From: Pontibacter sp. FD36
GTDB lineage: Bacteria; Bacteroidota; Bacteroidia; Cytophagales; Hymenobacteraceae
Reading direction: 5' to 3'
DNA length: 64,000 nt
Assembly (NCBI RefSeq): GCF_015686655.1
Contig: NZ_JADPMP010000013.1
Span: forward strand, 153,454-217,453
Under the pieces are notes generated by a model. It made no database searches. It was not told the origin of the DNA and was given only the letters and a program-made list of their open reading frames with translations. The position numbers and the translations under genes are program-made. The stretch's first letter is position 1, and each line of letters opens with the position of its first letter. Below are positions 33,826 to 42,062 of the stretch, piece by piece.

Positions 33826-34733
33826 AGCACCACCTCCTTTCCGGCTTGCACTTGTCGATTGCCTTTAAGTCCGGCCATGGTGCTGAAATAAACATCCTCC
33901 AGCGTTGCTTCCACAGGCTCAAACCCATTGCTTGGTAAACTGCTGCTGCAGACGCGCACCACAAACTTCCCAGCCTGCAATCTGGTTGAGATCACAGCAT
34001 GCCCACGCTCTATTTCCGAGAGTTCTTCTTTCCAGATCACCTTGCGCCATACCTGCCCCTGCATGGCGTCTATTGCCTGCAACGGCTCTGCTTCCAGGAG
34101 TATTTCCCCTTTGTTGATAATGGCCATGTGCGTGCACAGCTCCGATACATCCTCCACAATGTGCGTCGAAAGAATGACGATGCTGTTCTCACCCAACTCA
34201 CAGAGCAGGTTCAGAAATCGTACGCGCTCCGAGGGGTCCAACCCGGCAGTAGGTTCATCCACGATCAGCAATTTCGGGTTGCCAAGCAGGGCCACTGCCA
34301 CACCAAAGCGCTGCCGCATGCCGCCTGAGTAGCCACCCAGCTTCTGCTTGCGGACCTCCCAAAGGTTGGTCTGCCGCAACAATTGCTGAACTACCTCAGT
34401 GCGGTCGGCACGGCTCGTGATTCCTTTTAGGATCGCGAAGTGATCGAGTAGGTGCTCGGCTGTTTCGTTGCGGTACACGCCGAACTCCTGCGGCAGATAG
34501 CCCAGCGTTTCACGCACTTTCTCTTTTTGCCGCACCACGTCGATGTCTCCGAATAAGATCTGTCCTTCGTCCGGCTCCTGCAACGTAGCCAGTATGCGCA
34601 TCAGTGTGGATTTACCGGCTCCATTCGGTCCCAGCAAGCCATACATACCTGCGGGAATTGTCAAACTGGCGTTGTGCAGGGCCTGCACCCCATTCGAATA
34701 GGTTTTGGAGATGTTTCTGATCGTTAATTTCAT
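33822..34733 (-). CDS. ABC transporter ATP-binding protein
   Basis: About 303 residues from the ATG at 34733 (an in-frame ATG at 34766 would add 11 residues rich in Gln and Glu). Walker A GPNGAGKST, signature GGYSGGMRQRFGVA, Walker B LLIVDEPTAGLD and the switch histidine LSTHIVED are intact. It belongs to the ABC-2 exporter type. It overlaps the permease-peptidase gene by 4 bp and energises it. The operon stands just upstream of the LytS/LytTR pair. Confidence 0.93.
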   Translation of the reverse strand: MKLTIRNISKTYSNGVQALHNASLTIPAGMYGLLGPNGAGKSTLMRILATLQEPDEGQILFGDIDVVRQKEKVRETLGYLPQEFGVYRNETAEHLLDHFAILKGITSRADRTEVVQQLLRQTNLWEVRKQKLGGYSGGMRQRFGVAVALLGNPKLLIVDEPTAGLDPSERVRFLNLLCELGENSIVILSTHIVEDVSELCTHMAIINKGEILLEAEPLQAIDAMQGQVWRKVIWKEELSEIERGHAVISTRLQAGKFVVRVCSSSLPSNGFEPVEATLEDVYFSTMAGLKGNRQVQAGKEVVL

Positions 34734-34766
34734 CGTTTCTTCTGTCTGGTCTTGTTCCTTTTGCAC

Positions 34767-35067
34767 CCGCCTAGCTGATTACCAGGCCTTTAACAGGAGT
34801 AAGATTAGAAAACAGCAAACAGGACTTCAACTAAAAGTGATGAAACTCCGAAAAGATGTGATAAACGAAGGATCGGTTTGATTTTACCCTCCAACGCGGT
34901 AGCTATTGTAGCCTGTTCATACAGTCCAACTCTGGTTTCTACTTTGAGGTATTCGTTGCCAAAGCCATAAAAAAACCGCTCCTGCCATGCAGGAGCGGTT
35001 TTACTTTCGTCTAAAAATTAGCGTTATTTCTGATGTTTACACAAGGCCAAAGTAGTTGGCCTGTTCC
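34767..35067. other. Intergenic region between the HAD gene and the ABC operon
   Basis: About 300 bp. It contains the terminator at 34972-35002 and must hold the promoter of the ABC operon. No other frame or structure is evident. Confidence 0.5.
34972..35002 (-). terminator. Terminator of the sphingolipid operon
   Basis: AAAACCGCTCCTGC/GCAGGAGCGGTTTT hairpin with a CAT loop. On the minus strand it follows the HAD gene stop by 65 bp. No comparable hairpin is seen between HAD and the genes upstream, so it probably ends the whole 35,068-46,760 transcript. Confidence 0.8.
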
Positions 35068-35697
35068 CTATACCTCGTCTACCCTCACCCATCGCATACC
35101 TGCTGCTTCAGCAGCCTGCACGCCGGGCACTCCGTCTTCAAACACCAGGCAATGTTCGGGTGCTACGCCCAGCTTTTCTGCCGCCAGCAAAAACGGATCT
35201 GGAAAAGGCTTTCCCTTCCCTGTGTCGCCGGCACATACCAGCGCTTCTACCAGGTGGTCGATCTGCAGCACCTCCAGCGTCTTCTGAATCATCTTCCTGG
35301 AACCCCCTGACACCACTCCGATCCTCACCTTGCCGGCATGGGCTACCAGGTGGTCTACCACAAACTGCACGGGCTTTGTCTCGGAGATGAACTCGTGGTA
35401 GAACAGCTCCGATTTTGTTCTTTCAAATGCCTCCGGGTCGAAGCTGCTCCCGTACCGCTTGTTGATCTCAACAACCACATCAGGTATAGGCAGCCCTGCA
35501 AACTCGTCTACAATGGCAGGATCAATCGTGATGCCCTGACCGGCAGCCACTTTTACGTAAGTATCTTTGTGCGCCTGCATGTTATCCGCCAGCGTACCGT
35601 CGCAGTCATACAGAAAGGCTTGGTAGTCCCCTGCTGTTAGCCTAAGCAGCTGCTCATAGAGACGCTTGTTTTGTAAGGCGAAGTTGTCTTCTGTCAT
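35068..35697 (-). CDS. HAD family phosphatase (beta-phosphoglucomutase-like)
   Basis: 209 residues, subclass IA HAD hydrolase. Motif I is FLYDCDGTLADN (nucleophile Asp and general-acid Asp), motif II VVSGGS, then motif III Lys in GDTGKGKPFPDPFL and motif IV VFEDGVPGVQAA. The cap domain is helical. It lies 37 bp after the AUR1-like gene with no intervening terminator, so it looks like the last gene of the inositol-sphingolipid operon. A phosphorylated inositol or sugar is a possible substrate, but that is inference. Confidence 0.85.
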   Translation of the reverse strand: MTEDNFALQNKRLYEQLLRLTAGDYQAFLYDCDGTLADNMQAHKDTYVKVAAGQGITIDPAIVDEFAGLPIPDVVVEINKRYGSSFDPEAFERTKSELFYHEFISETKPVQFVVDHLVAHAGKVRIGVVSGGSRKMIQKTLEVLQIDHLVEALVCAGDTGKGKPFPDPFLLAAEKLGVAPEHCLVFEDGVPGVQAAEAAGMRWVRVDEV

Positions 35698-35734
35698 GTT
35701 GTGTAGATTAAGTTTTGCCTGGTTACAGGCCTTG

Positions 35735-36685
35735 TTAGCGGATGGCGGCTACAAACCGGCCAACGGCTCTGCTCACAGCACCTTCTCTGGCCACCAGCCA
35801 GTTGAACAAGAGGATGCCACAGGAAGCGCATACTATACCTGCCAACACATCCAGCACGTAGTGGTGCGAGGTATAGACCGCCGCAAACCAGATACCAACC
35901 GTAATGATGGTGAAAAACACTTTAGCTACTATCCCCAGCCTGTTCTTCAAGGCATAATAAAGCACGATGAGCGGATAAGCAGAGTGCAGCGAAGGCATGG
36001 CGGCAAACACATTGGAGCCCTTGGCATAGAGCGAATGGAATACCGTTATGCCGAAAAACTCATCGAAGCGCACCAAACCGGCTGTGTTACCGGGTGTTTT
36101 GTCTATGAACTCGAAGCCATGCAGCTGCACATACCAGGGCGGTGCAGCCGGGTAGAGGTAGTAAACCACAAATCCCAGCAGGTTGACGAGCAGAAATGTG
36201 AGCGAGAAGTACACGAACTGCTGTCGGTTCCAGAAAAACAGAAAGCCGGCAAAGGCCAGCGGCACCGGTATCCAGCTGAGGTAGAAGATACCGCTCATCA
36301 CATCCAGAAAGGCGTTGCTGTGCTGTTGCCAGAATTCATTTGGGCTCAGTATACCTTCGCCATTCCGGATGCCGAACACTGCTTTCTCGGCATTGTACAG
36401 GTCCCCGATGTGCACGGCGTTGAACCAGTAGTTCGGGAAGGCCTTCATGTAATCGTAAAGCACCCAGAACACGATAAAGATCGAGAAGCCGGTAATAAAC
36501 TTACGGGTGATGGGCGTTGCAAAATACAGGGCGTTTGCCAGCCCCACCAGTACCAGCTGATCAGATTTGAACCCCACCAGCAGGTACGAAAGCAGCAGAT
36601 AACCGATCGAAAGGGCGGCTACAACAAGGGCATTCTTCCGTGTTACTTTCGCCTTCCCCTCTGTTGCCGTAGTTGTTAAACTCAT
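35735..36685 (-). CDS. PAP2-superfamily AUR1-like synthase (probable inositol phosphorylceramide synthase)
   Basis: About 316 residues from the ATG at 36685 (a TTG at 36700 would add five). Six or more membrane helices. Signatures, counted from the TTG, are YPAAPPWY at 183-190, MPSLHSAYP at 235-243 and SHHYVLD at 278-284. His239, His280 and Asp284 have the spacing of the yeast Aur1 catalytic triad. Predicted reaction: transfer of phosphoinositol from phosphatidylinositol to ceramide. The preceding genes supply both substrates. Confidence 0.8.
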   Translation of the reverse strand: MSLTTTATEGKAKVTRKNALVVAALSIGYLLLSYLLVGFKSDQLVLVGLANALYFATPITRKFITGFSIFIVFWVLYDYMKAFPNYWFNAVHIGDLYNAEKAVFGIRNGEGILSPNEFWQQHSNAFLDVMSGIFYLSWIPVPLAFAGFLFFWNRQQFVYFSLTFLLVNLLGFVVYYLYPAAPPWYVQLHGFEFIDKTPGNTAGLVRFDEFFGITVFHSLYAKGSNVFAAMPSLHSAYPLIVLYYALKNRLGIVAKVFFTIITVGIWFAAVYTSHHYVLDVLAGIVCASCGILLFNWLVAREGAVSRAVGRFVAAIR

Positions 36686-36686
36686 T

Positions 36687-37307
36687 TTATTTTTTGTCAA
36701 AATCAGAACCGAAAATCTTGTCCCAGAGAGAAGAACTCACCCCGTAGCCTTTTGTAGCATCGGAGTAATGATGCAGCATATGGTGCTTTTTCAGCTTCTT
36801 CCAGAATTCGCCTTTAAAGTTGAAGTGGTGCAGGGCATAATGCGAAATATCATAGAACAGGTAGCCCAGCAGAAAGGCTGCAAAAAAAGCATACAGCTCT
36901 CCGCCTGACAACACCAGTGCAAACAAAAAATACAGCGCAGTGGCCATGGGAATGCTGGCAGACGGCGGCATCACCAGCCGCCTGGCATCGTTTGGATAGT
37001 CGTGGTGCACGCCATGGAAGATGAAGTGCAGGCGCAGGGCCCACTTCGCCTTCGGCACATAATGGAACACGAAGCGATGCAGCACATACTCGGTCAGCGT
37101 CCAGACAAACAGGCCAAGTGCGGCATAGCCTACAAAGGCAAGCACAGGCAGTTGCTCCCCGTATAGCGCCAGCCAGCTCAGGAAGAGGATGACAGGTACG
37201 TAAATGTAAAGCGGCACCGTCCAGTGCACTTTGGACAGGGCTTCCATCCAATCATATCTGAACATCCTGACAGACTCCTGCGAGTTAGACACGAAATTCT
37301 TTTTCAT
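36687..37307 (-). CDS. Fatty-acid 2-hydroxylase/sterol desaturase family protein
   Basis: 206 residues with about four membrane helices and the di-iron histidine motifs of Scs7/FA2H enzymes: EYVLHRFVFH, HGVHHDYPNDARRLVMPP, DISHYALHH and KKHHMLHHY. These hydroxylate carbon 2 of the N-acyl chain of sphingolipids. There is no cytochrome b5 domain, unlike the fungal enzyme. It abuts the AUR1-like gene and follows DUF4833 by 7 bp. In this context it probably makes 2-hydroxy-ceramide. Confidence 0.85.
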   Translation of the reverse strand: MKKNFVSNSQESVRMFRYDWMEALSKVHWTVPLYIYVPVILFLSWLALYGEQLPVLAFVGYAALGLFVWTLTEYVLHRFVFHYVPKAKWALRLHFIFHGVHHDYPNDARRLVMPPSASIPMATALYFLFALVLSGGELYAFFAAFLLGYLFYDISHYALHHFNFKGEFWKKLKKHHMLHHYSDATKGYGVSSSLWDKIFGSDFDKK

Positions 37308-37314
37308 CTGTAAA

Positions 37315-37875
37315 CTAAGGTTTAAAACGTCCTGTTACTGCCTTTCCGGTAGCGGCATCGCGGCCGCTCAGCTCAACATACAACACATTGGGCACCCAAA
37401 ATGTACCGCCTTCGATTCGCACAAACACGCGGTCCAGTATAGCTTCTTTCTTGTTTATGGTGGTATAGACACGGTACTTGCCATCCCCTGCCTTGCGCAG
37501 GTATAGGGCGAGTTTGCCATAACTCACGAACTTCACCTCATAGTGGTCTTTGCCCAGTTTTTTGGTGTTCAGACCGTAGGCAAATTTGCGCTGAATGTAA
37601 TTCAGCTCTTTCTGCTCTCCCCCATCCGCATACCGGATCCAGAACGGGTGAATCGGCTCCGTTTCGTTCAGCCCTCCCTGCGCCGTCCGGTTAAGCTCGT
37701 ACACCACCGTGTTGGCATTCGGGTCGCGCTGCACGTAAAACAGCAGCTCTTTGATGCCCTTCGGCACCGGCAGTGTGTCGGCTTTTGCTTCGGCTATACC
37801 TGCCAGACTGTTGCCGCTGGCACTGCCTATACCTGCGTAAAGCAGCAGGAGTGCCAGGTAAAATATTTTTCTCAA
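37315..37875 (-). CDS. DUF4833 family secreted protein
   Basis: 186 residues with a signal peptide (IFYLALLLLYAGIGSASG). The mature part is predicted to be beta-rich, with LLFYVQRDPNANTVVYELN, IHPFWIRYADGGEQKELNYIQ, AYGLNTKK and NVLYVELSGRDAATGK. The features match DUF4833, a family of unknown function. It sits between the phosphatidyltransferase and the hydroxylase genes in the operon (16 and 7 bp spacing), so a role in handling inositol or sphingolipids outside the inner membrane is plausible. Confidence 0.75.
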   Translation of the reverse strand: MRKIFYLALLLLYAGIGSASGNSLAGIAEAKADTLPVPKGIKELLFYVQRDPNANTVVYELNRTAQGGLNETEPIHPFWIRYADGGEQKELNYIQRKFAYGLNTKKLGKDHYEVKFVSYGKLALYLRKAGDGKYRVYTTINKKEAILDRVFVRIEGGTFWVPNVLYVELSGRDAATGKAVTGRFKP

Positions 37876-37891
37876 GTTGTTAAGCTTCTTC

Positions 37892-38611
37892 TTAGCGTGT
37901 TGCCATCTCCTTCTGCTCCATGGCTTTTTTGGAGTCCATCAGCCTGTTATAAGCCGTTATGTTCGTCATCACCGCCATCACGGTGATAGGTAGCGTAAAC
38001 ACCGACATAGTCTCGAACACATGGAACGGGATGCCCGGCACGTATACCTTGTAATCGGCCCCCACAAAGTAGTAGGTAACACCACAGGCGATGGCTGACA
38101 CCCCGATCAGCACGACCCGCTCCGGTCGCTGCATCAGACCGCCCTTGCACTCCACACCAAGCCCCTCGGCGCGGGCACGGGTATAGCTCACCATCATCGA
38201 GCCGATTAGGGCGATGAAGGCAAAGAGTGAGCTGAGCAGGTAGTGATGCGAAATCAGGTAATAGCAGATGCCCATGAACATGATCATTTCGCTGTAGCGG
38301 TCGAGCACCGAGTCGTACATAGCGCCGAAAGTAGACTTCATATTGCCCAGCCTGGCTACCTGCCCGTCCAGCATGTCGAACACGCCGGCAAACAGTACCA
38401 GCGCTCCGGCCCAGCCCACGTATTCGAGCTCACCTCTGTTGCTGGTTTCGCCACCCCAGATAAAAATGGCCGCAACCCCGATGTTCAGTATAAGCCCGGT
38501 GGTGGTAACAGCGTTGGGTGTGAACCCCAGCCTGATCAGAAGTCGCACAAAAGGGTTGATCACCGTGTAGATTCCCTGCTGCAACGCGTCGCGCACTGAT
38601 TTCATGTCCAT
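37892..38611 (-). CDS. CDP-alcohol phosphatidyltransferase (probable phosphatidylinositol-phosphate synthase)
   Basis: 239 residues, about six membrane helices. The catalytic motif D-x2-DG-x2-AR-x8-G-x3-D-x3-D is complete in DMLDGQVARLG...FGAMYDSVLDR. It joins CDP-diacylglycerol to an alcohol. With inositol-phosphate synthase and a PgpA-like phosphatase in the same operon, the alcohol is most likely inositol phosphate, giving phosphatidylinositol phosphate. An internal ATG two codons later is an equally good start. Confidence 0.87.
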   Translation of the reverse strand: MDMKSVRDALQQGIYTVINPFVRLLIRLGFTPNAVTTTGLILNIGVAAIFIWGGETSNRGELEYVGWAGALVLFAGVFDMLDGQVARLGNMKSTFGAMYDSVLDRYSEMIMFMGICYYLISHHYLLSSLFAFIALIGSMMVSYTRARAEGLGVECKGGLMQRPERVVLIGVSAIACGVTYYFVGADYKVYVPGIPFHVFETMSVFTLPITVMAVMTNITAYNRLMDSKKAMEQKEMATR

Positions 38612-38629
38612 ACTTCTATGTTGTAAGTA

Positions 38630-41233
38630 TTAAAAATCAAACTTAAACCTGCCCCTTATACCTATATCGGACACATTTGGATGATCCAGGTAGGTCAGAC
38701 GCTTCACTACGTCAATTCTGAAGAAGTTAAAAATGTTACCTATACCTACGCTCGCCTCCATATAAGGCTTGTTTTCAAGAGTATACGTGAGTGGCAAACC
38801 ATTGGCATCTGTCGGGAAGCGCAGCAGATCCGGGTTTTCGTGAGGCATGTTTTCTTCGCGCACTTTGCCATACAACGCCTTGAAAGTGACAAACTCCCGC
38901 AGCTTCGTTTTCTTGATCAAAGGAAGCTTATTGAAGATGAAGCCGTTGAAACCGTGGTCGATGTGCACGCTGGCATACTGGTCGCTCACAAATTCCAGGA
39001 AGTTCATCAGGTTGTAAGACTGCAGCTGGTAAGAATAGCTCTGGTTGGCACGGTGAATCGACAGCAGCGGGAACGGCACCTGCCCGAAAATGTAACCGCC
39101 TTCCGTTACCACATCCGAATAGCCCAGCTGCGACAGGTAGAAGCGCTTGCTCACATTCAGGGCTACCTTCTGGTACTCAAACTGTCCCCCGAACGTACCT
39201 TTCAGACCGGCAGCCGCCCGCAGCGTAAACACCGGGTGCCGGTTAGCGACCGGTGTGCGGTAGATCTTACCTTGCAAAAACTGCTCGTTCGGAGCCCAGC
39301 GCAGTTCAAGCGAAGCCTCCGTGGTGGTGAGGTGTTGGAGTGGCAGCGATTCGTCCTCACCGGTGGCATCGCCTACCGGGATGTATTGCAGTGAGCCGGC
39401 CGGGGACTGTCTCCAGTTCCGGAAGCCGATGCGGTACGACATGTGGTTTTCGAACTCCCGCAGGTAATCGATGTTGTAGGTCTCGTTGTAGAGCCACTTG
39501 TCGTTTTCGCCACGCTTAAAGGAAAGCAGGAAATTGTCTTCCTGCACAAACTGCAGTTCCTGACCCGGTATGTTGGTGTCTTTCTGGTAACTCACCCGGA
39601 TGGCACGCACCGGAAACTCCCAGATGGAGCGGTCGGTGAGCGAGTAGGTGCCGCCGAGGTAGTATTTCCACTTCTCGTCTTTGAAACCGTAAGCGGTGTA
39701 AGTCTCCAGCATCACTTTTTTGCTGAAGTTGTTTGTTGTACGTCCACCAAAGCGCAGACGGAAACCCTCCACCGGGTTGAAGCTGTAGAACGTATTGATC
39801 GGGCCTATCTCGATCTTGGAACCTGCCCGCTTATACCCCGCGATCAGGGCGGTGCCCCAGTCCATGGTGCGCCTGAAAGATTTCATGTTCACCAGGCTGT
39901 CGATGTTGGTATAGGTATTCACCTCCACGGCAGAAAGTGAGTCGTGCCGGCTGGCCTGCCAGAAGTCCTCCCCCTGCTGGACTGTTTGCTGTGCCCTTAC
40001 TATAGCCTCACCCTCGTAGCGTGAGGCTGGCTGTGCTTCATTTATCTTGTAGTCCCTGAAGGAAACCACGCGCTCCCCATAAAAGCCCATGTCGCTGTTC
40101 TGCGTCAGGCCGAAGTCGGCTTTAAGACCGCTTTTGCTCAGGTGATAACGGCCGTCCGGGTTCTTCTCAAAGTCCAGCTTGATCTTCAGGTCGCGCACCC
40201 AGTTGATGCTTACGCCCTTGCTCACCTCCATGTCCACACTCTGCACGGCGTAGGTGCCGTCAAGCGTCACGTACAGGCTGCCGGTGAACATAAAGGCTGA
40301 TGGGTTACGCGGCTCAAACTGCAGTCTGGCCAGTTGCTGACCACCCTCGGCTGTCACCGTGTCTTTCAGGTAGAACTTGTAGAACGTAGGCGCCATGTCG
40401 GCGATCGGGCTCAGGAACTGGTTTGTCAGGATGGTGATGTTGTTGTCGTAGATGTCCACGTCCTGGTACATGTGCTGCATGTAGGCCATGATGCCCTGGT
40501 TGTCGACAAACTCCCCGAAGTCTACTTTCTTCTCGGCCTTTACCACGGTCTTGCGCGTCTGCGGCGACTTGCGGTAATACTGCTCCGTCAGCTCCTCCTG
40601 TATGAAGAAAGGCAGGATCGCTCTGCCGGCGAGCACGGTAGTGTCAATGTTGTTGGTAATGAAGTCGTACTTGCGCAGCAGAAGATTGCGCTTCAGTTTT
40701 TCCGGTGTGTTCACCAGCGACATCTGCGTTTTCTCGTACTGTTCATACTGCACGTAGTCGTAGCTTTCCGGCCTGTTCTTGGCTTTGTTGTCCACGATCA
40801 GCCTGATCAGGTCAACCGCCGGGTTATCCTTATTGCTATACTTTACCTTGCGCTTTTTACCTACCACCACTACTTCGTTCAGCACTTTGGCGTCGGTTTG
40901 CAGTCTCACGTGCAGCGTCTGCTCCTGCCCAGGCGTCACGGCCATGGTGGTGGTCTGGTATCCCAGGTATGAGAATTGTATTTTATTAACGATCTGGTTT
41001 GTCCGGATCTGGAAGTTTCCCTCGTAGTCGGTGCTGGTACCAGTGCTGGTGCCAGGTATAAAAACAGAAACGCCGATGAGCGCCTCGTTGGTGGCAGCGT
41101 CTTTTACGGTGCCTTTAATTGTGGTGAGGCCCTGGGCCATCACTGGTGTGGCCTGTACTCCAGCCGCCATGAGCAGCATGAAGCAAATCAGCCGGTATAG
41201 GTATACGCTATACATATTCTTATTTGAATACAT
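38630..41233 (-). CDS. DUF5686 outer-membrane protein with carboxypeptidase-like regulatory domain
   Basis: 867 residues from the ATG at 41233 (another ATG at 41215). A signal peptide (CFMLLMAAGVQATPVMAQG) precedes a CarboxypepD_reg-like domain (TIKGTVKDAATNEALIGVSV). A long DUF5686 region follows, with a C-terminal beta-barrel-like part ending in the aromatic GIRGRFKFDF. It lacks a TonB box and plug. Its start overlaps the GtrA stop. Its place in the lipid operon suggests a function in lipid export or surface display. Confidence 0.82.
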   Translation of the reverse strand: MYSNKNMYSVYLYRLICFMLLMAAGVQATPVMAQGLTTIKGTVKDAATNEALIGVSVFIPGTSTGTSTDYEGNFQIRTNQIVNKIQFSYLGYQTTTMAVTPGQEQTLHVRLQTDAKVLNEVVVVGKKRKVKYSNKDNPAVDLIRLIVDNKAKNRPESYDYVQYEQYEKTQMSLVNTPEKLKRNLLLRKYDFITNNIDTTVLAGRAILPFFIQEELTEQYYRKSPQTRKTVVKAEKKVDFGEFVDNQGIMAYMQHMYQDVDIYDNNITILTNQFLSPIADMAPTFYKFYLKDTVTAEGGQQLARLQFEPRNPSAFMFTGSLYVTLDGTYAVQSVDMEVSKGVSINWVRDLKIKLDFEKNPDGRYHLSKSGLKADFGLTQNSDMGFYGERVVSFRDYKINEAQPASRYEGEAIVRAQQTVQQGEDFWQASRHDSLSAVEVNTYTNIDSLVNMKSFRRTMDWGTALIAGYKRAGSKIEIGPINTFYSFNPVEGFRLRFGGRTTNNFSKKVMLETYTAYGFKDEKWKYYLGGTYSLTDRSIWEFPVRAIRVSYQKDTNIPGQELQFVQEDNFLLSFKRGENDKWLYNETYNIDYLREFENHMSYRIGFRNWRQSPAGSLQYIPVGDATGEDESLPLQHLTTTEASLELRWAPNEQFLQGKIYRTPVANRHPVFTLRAAAGLKGTFGGQFEYQKVALNVSKRFYLSQLGYSDVVTEGGYIFGQVPFPLLSIHRANQSYSYQLQSYNLMNFLEFVSDQYASVHIDHGFNGFIFNKLPLIKKTKLREFVTFKALYGKVREENMPHENPDLLRFPTDANGLPLTYTLENKPYMEASVGIGNIFNFFRIDVVKRLTYLDHPNVSDIGIRGRFKFDF

Positions 41234-41591
41234 ATCGTTTTTGAAAAATGTAATTGTAGAAAAAGCCAACAAGCAGAGAGGTGATAATTTTGGAATAGAG
41301 GTAAGGCAGACCACCATAGTGTGTAATCACATACACCCCTGATGCGTTGAGTACCAGGCTCCCCTTCCAGATGATCAGATACTTAGCTGCCTGGGACGGC
41401 ACAGTTTTATGTGAAGCCTGGAACACCCAGTTCCGGCCGAGTGCAAAATGTGTTATGCCCCCTGAAATAGTGCCTATTACGGTGCCTGCCACATACCAAA
41501 TGCCGAGCAGTTCCACCACCAGCACTGTGACCAGAAAGTCGACAGCGGAAGCTACCAGAGAAGCAGCCTGCGCCTTCAGAAAGGTAAACAT
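41220..41591 (-). CDS. GtrA family membrane protein
   Basis: 123 residues, four helices, GtrA signature: FLKAQAASLVASAVDFLVTVL, GGITHFALGRNWVF, ASGVYVITHY and FFYNYIFQKRYVF. GtrA proteins are thought to move polyprenyl-linked sugars across membranes or help glycolipid synthesis. The start codon follows the pgpA stop directly, and the stop overlaps the DUF5686 start. In this operon it could serve glycosylation or flipping of the inositol sphingolipid. Confidence 0.88.
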   Translation of the reverse strand: MFTFLKAQAASLVASAVDFLVTVLVVELLGIWYVAGTVIGTISGGITHFALGRNWVFQASHKTVPSQAAKYLIIWKGSLVLNASGVYVITHYGGLPYLYSKIITSLLVGFFYNYIFQKRYVFK

Positions 41592-42053
41592 TTAGAATAG
41601 CTTCAGGTAAAGCAATATTTGTAAAACAATATTTGCGTAAACACCCGCTACTACGTCGTCCAGCATCACGCCTAATCCTCCCCTCACTTTCTCCAGCTTT
41701 CGGATATAAAGCGGCTTCACAATATCGAAGAAGCGAAACAACACCAGCCCGGCCAGCAGGGTGCTGAGCGACACAGGTATAAACAGCATGGTGATCAGCA
41801 TGCCTGCCACTTCGTCTATCACTACTTTCTTATCATCTTTGCCCCAGTGCGGCTCCACTTCGTTGGCCGACCAAACGCCCAGAACCGTGAGCAGCAGGGT
41901 GATGACAGGAAGCCAGATAACAAGCTGGCTTCCACCTGCCTGCGGCAGCGCATACAGGCACAGGCAGGCCGCCACAGCAGCTACTGTACCGCCCCCCTTG
42001 CCTATGTAGCCGATGCCCAGGCTGGTGGAAACCAATTTGTGTAATTTCAGCAT
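41592..42053 (-). CDS. PgpA family phosphatase (probable phosphatidylinositol-phosphate phosphatase)
   Basis: 153 residues, about four helices, PgpA pattern: GKGGGTVAA, VVIDEVAGML, LFRFFDIVKPLYIRKLEKV and GGLGVMLDDVVAGVYAN, with the acidic residues of the phosphatase site. PgpA normally dephosphorylates phosphatidylglycerophosphate. Located between inositol-phosphate synthase and the phosphatidyltransferase, this copy more likely removes phosphate from phosphatidylinositol phosphate, as reported for a similarly placed gut Bacteroides gene. Confidence 0.85.
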   Translation of the reverse strand: MLKLHKLVSTSLGIGYIGKGGGTVAAVAACLCLYALPQAGGSQLVIWLPVITLLLTVLGVWSANEVEPHWGKDDKKVVIDEVAGMLITMLFIPVSLSTLLAGLVLFRFFDIVKPLYIRKLEKVRGGLGVMLDDVVAGVYANIVLQILLYLKLF

Positions 42054-42062
42054 ATATTCAGC

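Noticed and set aside
35666..36679. Long plus-strand open frame (337 codons) opposite the AUR1-like gene
   Set aside because: It is the antisense of a clearly conserved membrane enzyme; its translation is rich in His, Gln and Arg with no domain pattern.
36687..37307. Carotenoid or sterol hydroxylase as the identity of the hydroxylase
   Set aside because: The HGVHHDYPNDARRLVMPP block and operon context fit the fatty-acid 2-hydroxylase branch better, though activity is untested.
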